From Candidatus Chloroploca asiatica (lineage in GTDB: Bacteria > Chloroflexota > Chloroflexia > Chloroflexales > Chloroflexaceae), in NCBI RefSeq assembly GCF_002532075.1, contig NZ_LYXE01000041.1, positions 1 through 64,000 of the forward strand: DNA of 64,000 bases, read 5' to 3'. Both the position numbers and the translations under genes were made by a program. Positions 61,501-64,000 of this stretch are shown piece by piece; the stretch's first letter is position 1, and the number at the start of each line of letters is the position of its first letter. The notes beneath the pieces were generated by a model. It saw only the letters and a list, made by a program, of their open reading frames with translations. It made no database searches and was not told the origin of the DNA.

Positions 61501-61664
61501 CGCCTGGTGCCACAACGAGCCAGAACCTGGGCCTGACACGCATCAATATACATTATGTTCCTCACATTGCCTATCTCCCGTTCCTTGCCTCACCGTTCCC
61601 CTCTTTTGAGAACCAGGTTGTGGATGTGGTACACTTGCTACCAGCAAGTGACAGAAGGAAGTAA
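58593..61664 (+). CDS. secreted subtilisin-like (S8) serine protease with CHRD insertion
   Basis: Exported protease of 1023 aa. Signal peptide (1-28), then an I9-type inhibitor propeptide (about 58-165, ARYIVLLADPPLATY, FNGFVSVLSHEQATQLAALPGVVQV). A CHRD domain lies at about 187-305 (FRADLTGTNEVPPVSSEATGSATF, GAHIHQAA, GKIRGQILP). The S8 domain follows with Asp315 (GVIDTGID), His393 (GHGSHTAS) and Ser573 (SGTSMAAPH), plus the oxyanion Asn in SAGNSGP. The C-terminal ~370 residues are strand-rich and may aid substrate or surface binding. A CHRD domain between propeptide and protease is an uncommon arrangement. Start ATG 58593 has AAGGGG 8 bp upstream. The hydrolase gene starts 1 bp after the stop. 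Confidence 0.93.
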   Translation: MLKHSVSLLSLLVISMLALTFIPGYAFSTHTHAEPSVVAAALDAHVTKAKAHADDGPARYIVLLADPPLATYAGGIAGIPATNPRVAGTSQLDPQSVTSQRYRAYLALQRQQVIVAAEQVLGDEIIVEQVFTTAFNGFVSVLSHEQATQLAALPGVVQVTREAYRQLHTNIGPSIIGASQLDTRPAIFRADLTGTNEVPPVSSEATGSATFHYDAISKLLRFTISSRGVTISGPGAHIHQAAADANGPAVVDLAPYQLVNGQFLGSVILSQAVEDALFAGELYVNLHEAPDFLTGKIRGQILPNRGEGVLVGVIDTGIDPFNPAFAATGADGYTHTNPFGEGVYKGVCADAESPAYHDGFRCNDKLVGAYTFPATSESPDPMWRASPFDDYGHGSHTASTAVGNVLHNVQAEGSTFDKIGGVAPHANLIIYDGCSIYEGCPTSALVGAIDQATQDGVTVINYSIGGYSSDPWVEPDAVAFRNALEAGILASVSAGNSGPYTGTIGAPSNAPWVMSIAATTKADLTAEFSSRGPDTTVPDVLKPDVAAPGVDIIAAVTVNAMGEPRFAVSSGTSMAAPHNAGAAALLRQRYPSWTPSEVRSALMTTAEHTSDDPFEVGAGRINVGRAMRAGFVLDETAANFAAADPTLDGNVTTLNLPSLTNRNCFGECVWIRTLKSTLPVTTTWTPAFTGTTGLAVTVSPATITLAPGATQTITITASGSELPVEAGGTEARGYLTFTPAIAVLSATGDLPRASFPLAIEMRNSNLPATINIRTNALTQTIELDTTAIAITDLQHAVYGMVQSDRQRIRLSYYSRMYTKVLTPSLDRTMGIIVETANSTALDVDIFVGFDNNNDGILESKEVLCVGFTYSAEETCDLFGLPHLRDKYGLAEDANLLIIVWLWASSDTAVETVDLYTAVVPTTPIDLGNLTITGPQNQPAGEPFKLRVGWSLPDDSMLRERFYGAFTLGSAPGATTSQNLGLTRINIHYVPHIAYLPFLASPFPSFENQVVDVVHLLPASDRRK

Positions 61665-61665
61665 C

Positions 61666-62517
61666 GTGAACAAACTACAGCACAACTATCTCGAGATCAA
61701 TGGCATCAAGATGCACTATGTGACCGCAGGTCAAGGACCGCTGGTTCTGTTCCTGCACGGCTTCCCTGAGTTCTGGTATTCGTGGCGGCATCAACTGGCG
61801 GCCCTCGCCGATCAGTTTACCGTTGTCGCTCCTGATCAGCGTGGCTATCATCAGACCGATAAACCGTCCTGGGGCTATGAAATTGATGTGCTGGTAGCTG
61901 ATGTCGTTGCGTTGATCGAGGCCCTTGGTCATCAGCAGGCGCTGCTCGTCGGCCACGATTGGGGTGGTGCTGTGGCTTGGGCCACGGCGATGAACTATCC
62001 CCATCGCGTCCGTCGTCTGGCGATCCTCAATACGCCCCATCCCGTGGCTTTTGCCAAAGAACTGCGTACCAATCGGCAACAACAACAGCGTAGCCTCTAT
62101 ATGGGCCTCTTTAGCCTCCCCTTCTTGCCTGAACTGCTGCTCAAGGCAGGGGACTATGCGTTGATCGACTTGGCGCTTACCTCGGCTACACGCCCCGATG
62201 CGTTCAGCGAAGATGATCTCGATGCCTATAAAGATGCGCTTAGTGTCCCTGGGGCGTTGACCGCAGCGCTGAATTGGTACCGCGCTGCTGCCCGTGGCGG
62301 GATGCAAGGGCTGACTGGCGGCAAGGTGCGACGCTGTGAGGTGCCTACATGCCTCATCTGGGGCGAAGATGATCCCTATCTTGGGGTGGAACTTATTGAA
62401 GCAACACGCCCCTATGTGACCGACCTGATGGTGCATCGCTTGCCTGGCGCTGGTCACTGGGTCCAACAAGAGGCGCCCGAAGAGGTGAATCGACTGCTGG
62501 GACAGTTCTTCACATGA
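61666..62517 (+). CDS. alpha/beta-hydrolase, epoxide hydrolase type
   Basis: Protein of 283 aa. Oxyanion-hole motif HGFPEFWYSW (31-40), nucleophile Asp98 in GHDWGG, charge-relay Asp in WGEDDPYLG and His264 in GAGHWVQ. An Asp rather than Ser nucleophile points to epoxide hydrolases or the related dehalogenases. Epoxide hydrolase is favoured by HGFPE and the cap sequence. I use GTG 61666, with AAGGA 6 bp upstream and 1 bp after the protease stop. The frame to 61555 overlaps the protease. It has no signal peptide, so it is cytoplasmic, although its operon partner is secreted. Confidence 0.92.
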   Translation: MNKLQHNYLEINGIKMHYVTAGQGPLVLFLHGFPEFWYSWRHQLAALADQFTVVAPDQRGYHQTDKPSWGYEIDVLVADVVALIEALGHQQALLVGHDWGGAVAWATAMNYPHRVRRLAILNTPHPVAFAKELRTNRQQQQRSLYMGLFSLPFLPELLLKAGDYALIDLALTSATRPDAFSEDDLDAYKDALSVPGALTAALNWYRAAARGGMQGLTGGKVRRCEVPTCLIWGEDDPYLGVELIEATRPYVTDLMVHRLPGAGHWVQQEAPEEVNRLLGQFFT

Positions 62518-63434
62518 TCCGCTTACGCAATAACCCTGTCTTGAACCGTGAGCTCCGCGGGCGGATACGGGGGAATCGCCCCTTGATCATTCTGGTGGTC
62601 TATCTGACGCTGATTGCCAGCGTGACGTTGCTTGTCTATGCCGCCGCGTCGGATTCTTTTAGCGGTGCCTTCAATGATCCCGAGGCCGGGCGACGCATTG
62701 GCAAGGCGATCTTCTTGACGGTGATGACGGCGAGCCTTATTCAGGTCTGTGTGATCACTCCCTCACTGACCGCCGGGGCTATCTCAGGTGAAAAAGAACG
62801 CCAGACCTACGATCTGTTGATTACCACGCTGCTCTCACCCTTGCAGATCGCCCTTGGCAAACTCGTCTCAGCCCTGGCGTTTGCGATGCTGCTCATCGCG
62901 GCGGCGTTGCCTATGGCCGGGCTCTCCTTTCTCTTTGGTGGCGTCACCGGCACCGAATTTGTCATTGGGGTGCTTGGGTTGATCGTCACCGCCATCTGTT
63001 ATGCCACGATTGGACTCTTCTGGTCGACGGTGATGCGGACAACGCTCTCAGCAACCGTGGTGGCACAGGGAACAATCATTGGTGTACAACTCCTCTTGCC
63101 CTTTCTGCTGGTAGTCACTACAATCCTGACGAATCGGTTCAGTGATCATGTCCTCTATATCTATGGGGTTGGTCTGTTGGTCAGTTTCCATCCCTTCATG
63201 GCCCTCGGTGTCACCGCTGGGTTGCTCGCCGAGGGTGAGAGTCCTCTCTGGTTTACGGTGCCTTCGACGCAAGGCGATCTGCCGCTTCCTTCACCATGGA
63301 TCCCCTATGTCTTCTTCTCGCTCGCCTTGACGATCTTTTTCCTTGTGCTGACACTGCGTATGCTCAAGCCAGTCCAGTACAATCTGGCGCGTGCCAGATC
63401 TAAAAAGCAGGGCTCAGCGTCCGACGCCGCGTAA
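62514..63434 (+). CDS. ABC-2-type transporter permease
   Basis: Integral membrane protein of 306 aa. Six membrane segments are evident (about 25-45, 65-85, 110-132, 142-165, 178-205 and 270-290), as in ABC-2 permeases. Near the N-terminus PVLNRELRGRIRGNRPLIILVVYL and the conserved TAGAISGEKERQTYDLLITTLLSP are diagnostic. It overlaps the hydrolase gene by ATGA, so the two are coupled. No ABC ATPase gene follows in the window, so its partner is missing. What it exports is unknown. Confidence 0.88.
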   Translation: MIRLRNNPVLNRELRGRIRGNRPLIILVVYLTLIASVTLLVYAAASDSFSGAFNDPEAGRRIGKAIFLTVMTASLIQVCVITPSLTAGAISGEKERQTYDLLITTLLSPLQIALGKLVSALAFAMLLIAAALPMAGLSFLFGGVTGTEFVIGVLGLIVTAICYATIGLFWSTVMRTTLSATVVAQGTIIGVQLLLPFLLVVTTILTNRFSDHVLYIYGVGLLVSFHPFMALGVTAGLLAEGESPLWFTVPSTQGDLPLPSPWIPYVFFSLALTIFFLVLTLRMLKPVQYNLARARSKKQGSASDAA

Positions 63435-63470
63435 ACGGGGATGGAGCTTCCGTTATATGCGCAACGGGCT

Positions 63471-63528
63471 AGACCTCACAGGTCTTGATGATGGCGTCCC
63501 AATGCCGACGAGCAGACCTGTGAGGTCT
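63471..63528. repeat. palindrome with AGACCTcacAGGTCT arms
   Basis: 15-bp arms 63471-63485 and 63514-63528, each itself a short palindrome. The arm type is shared with 44631-44703. It lies 36 bp after the permease stop and may terminate the operon. No other gene is visible in 63435-63682. Confidence 0.75.
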
Positions 63529-63682
63529 TATTTGAAAAGTGATGCAATCGCCATGGCGTAGGCGTACGCAAGACTCGACAGCCTGAAGGCTGCATGATAT
63601 GATAATAAGTACTTACACTTCGAAAGGTTGCAAGCGGTATCTGTAGGCGTGATTTGCAATAGGGTTGGCAAGGAGCGAACGG

Positions 63683-63970
63683 ATGCAGCTCGACCTGACC
63701 AGCAAGCGAGCCAGAAAACTGATGCGTGAGCACGGACTGACGATCGAAGAGATTCAGCAAATTGTGGCATCGGCTCGCATTAACCTTGCTACGTTTGACC
63801 CCGAATATCGTACGAATGTCACGCAAATTGCCGAAGAACTCGCGAAGAGTCGCCCGACGATCTATGGCTGGGCGGATCGTGCTCTGGCCGCAACGGTGTA
63901 TTCACTCCGCAATATTCGTACCGGACGCCCCCCCAAAGAGCGTGAGCGCACGAATGGCAATGAAACGTAG
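63683..63970 (+). CDS. small helix-turn-helix protein
   Basis: Protein of 95 aa. Residues about 45-75 form a helix-turn-helix (NVTQIAEELAKSRPTIYGWADRAL), like those that begin some transposases or Fis-type regulators. An acidic/basic helix precedes it (LTSKRARKLMREHGLTIEEIQQIVASARI), and the tail is basic (RTGRPPKERERTNGN). No catalytic transposase residues follow. ATG 63683 has AAGGAG 7 bp upstream; the TTG at 63665 lacks this. It could be a small regulator or the N-terminal relic of a transposase; the frame ends before the window edge. Confidence 0.65.
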   Translation: MQLDLTSKRARKLMREHGLTIEEIQQIVASARINLATFDPEYRTNVTQIAEELAKSRPTIYGWADRALAATVYSLRNIRTGRPPKERERTNGNET

Positions 63971-63987
63971 GCATGACTGGTCATGCC
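63970..63987 (+). terminator. short hairpin at the window edge
   Basis: GGCATGAC-TG-GTCATGCC, overlapping the last base of the HTH gene stop. No clear T-run is visible before the window ends. Confidence 0.4.
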
Positions 63988-64000
63988 TTGGTTCGCCCAA

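Noticed and set aside
63683-63970. Intact insertion sequence at the right edge
   Set aside because: Only a small HTH protein is present; no transposase catalytic domain or terminal repeats are visible, so a mobile element is not called.

Overview
The window is chromosomal DNA of moderately high G+C content with tightly packed bacterial genes. It most resembles Chloroflexota of the Chloroflexales type (filamentous anoxygenic phototrophs and relatives). This is inferred from the mix of families: a Rex repressor, an MGDG-synthase-type glycosyltransferase, an UgpC/MsmX-type sugar ABC ATPase, DUF11/SdrD_B surface proteins, a Tad apparatus with no secretin gene, CpXC and DUF190-CBS proteins, and many long intergenic hairpins. 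No photosynthesis gene or rRNA is present, so the assignment is provisional. No prophage, intact insertion sequence or CRISPR array was seen.

Layout. 0.1-3.5 kb: a membrane PAS/GAF NarL-type histidine kinase with its LuxR-type regulator. 4.4-8 kb: Rex, a dynamin-like GTPase, a small membrane protein and a lone receiver protein. 8.4-11.3 kb: a cytoplasmic GAF histidine kinase divergent from an OmpR-type regulator, then SufE. 11.4-19 kb: aspartokinase, a quinone oxidoreductase, a methyltransferase, a CpXC protein, a GT9 glycosyltransferase with a DUF3095 relic behind it, and a DAO-type oxidoreductase. 19.3-23.7 kb: a partner-switching module (anti-sigma kinase, cNMP and PP2C domains in one protein, plus a STAS protein) and a membrane nucleotide-sugar dehydratase. 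23.8-32.3 kb: Pgi, an LLM oxidoreductase, a LacI regulator behind a consensus promoter, a sugar ABC ATPase, ArgC, an MGDG-synthase-like enzyme and a Nudix hydrolase. 32.3-44.6 kb: a WD40 lipoprotein, RarD, a DUF190-CBS protein, an epimerase, an RfaE2-like nucleotidyltransferase, small membrane proteins, an orphan molybdopterin oxidoreductase, methionine aminopeptidase and a LysM lipoprotein.

44.7-58.1 kb is one minus-strand run for a Tad-type pilus or secretion system: a giant secreted SdrD_B/DUF11 protein, two TadE-like proteins, an RcpC/CpaB-like protein, CpaF, CpaE/TadZ, a second CpaF with a C-terminal extension, TadB and TadC. No Flp pilin, prepilin peptidase or secretin gene is visible. 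A tRNA-Pro(GGG) with a strong terminator sits upstream of it. 58.6-63.4 kb is a plus-strand run: a secreted S8 protease with a CHRD insertion, an epoxide-hydrolase-type hydrolase and an ABC-2 permease. A small HTH protein closes the window.

The most unusual signal is not a gene. At least eight intergenic hairpins share an apex close to CCAGC-NNN-GCTGG but have unrelated, long, nearly perfect stems at each locus. They occur in convergent, divergent and tandem gene contexts. Several other dispersed palindromic families are mixed with them. Many start sites were moved downstream of the longest frame because a Shine-Dalgarno sequence or promoter decides the start.
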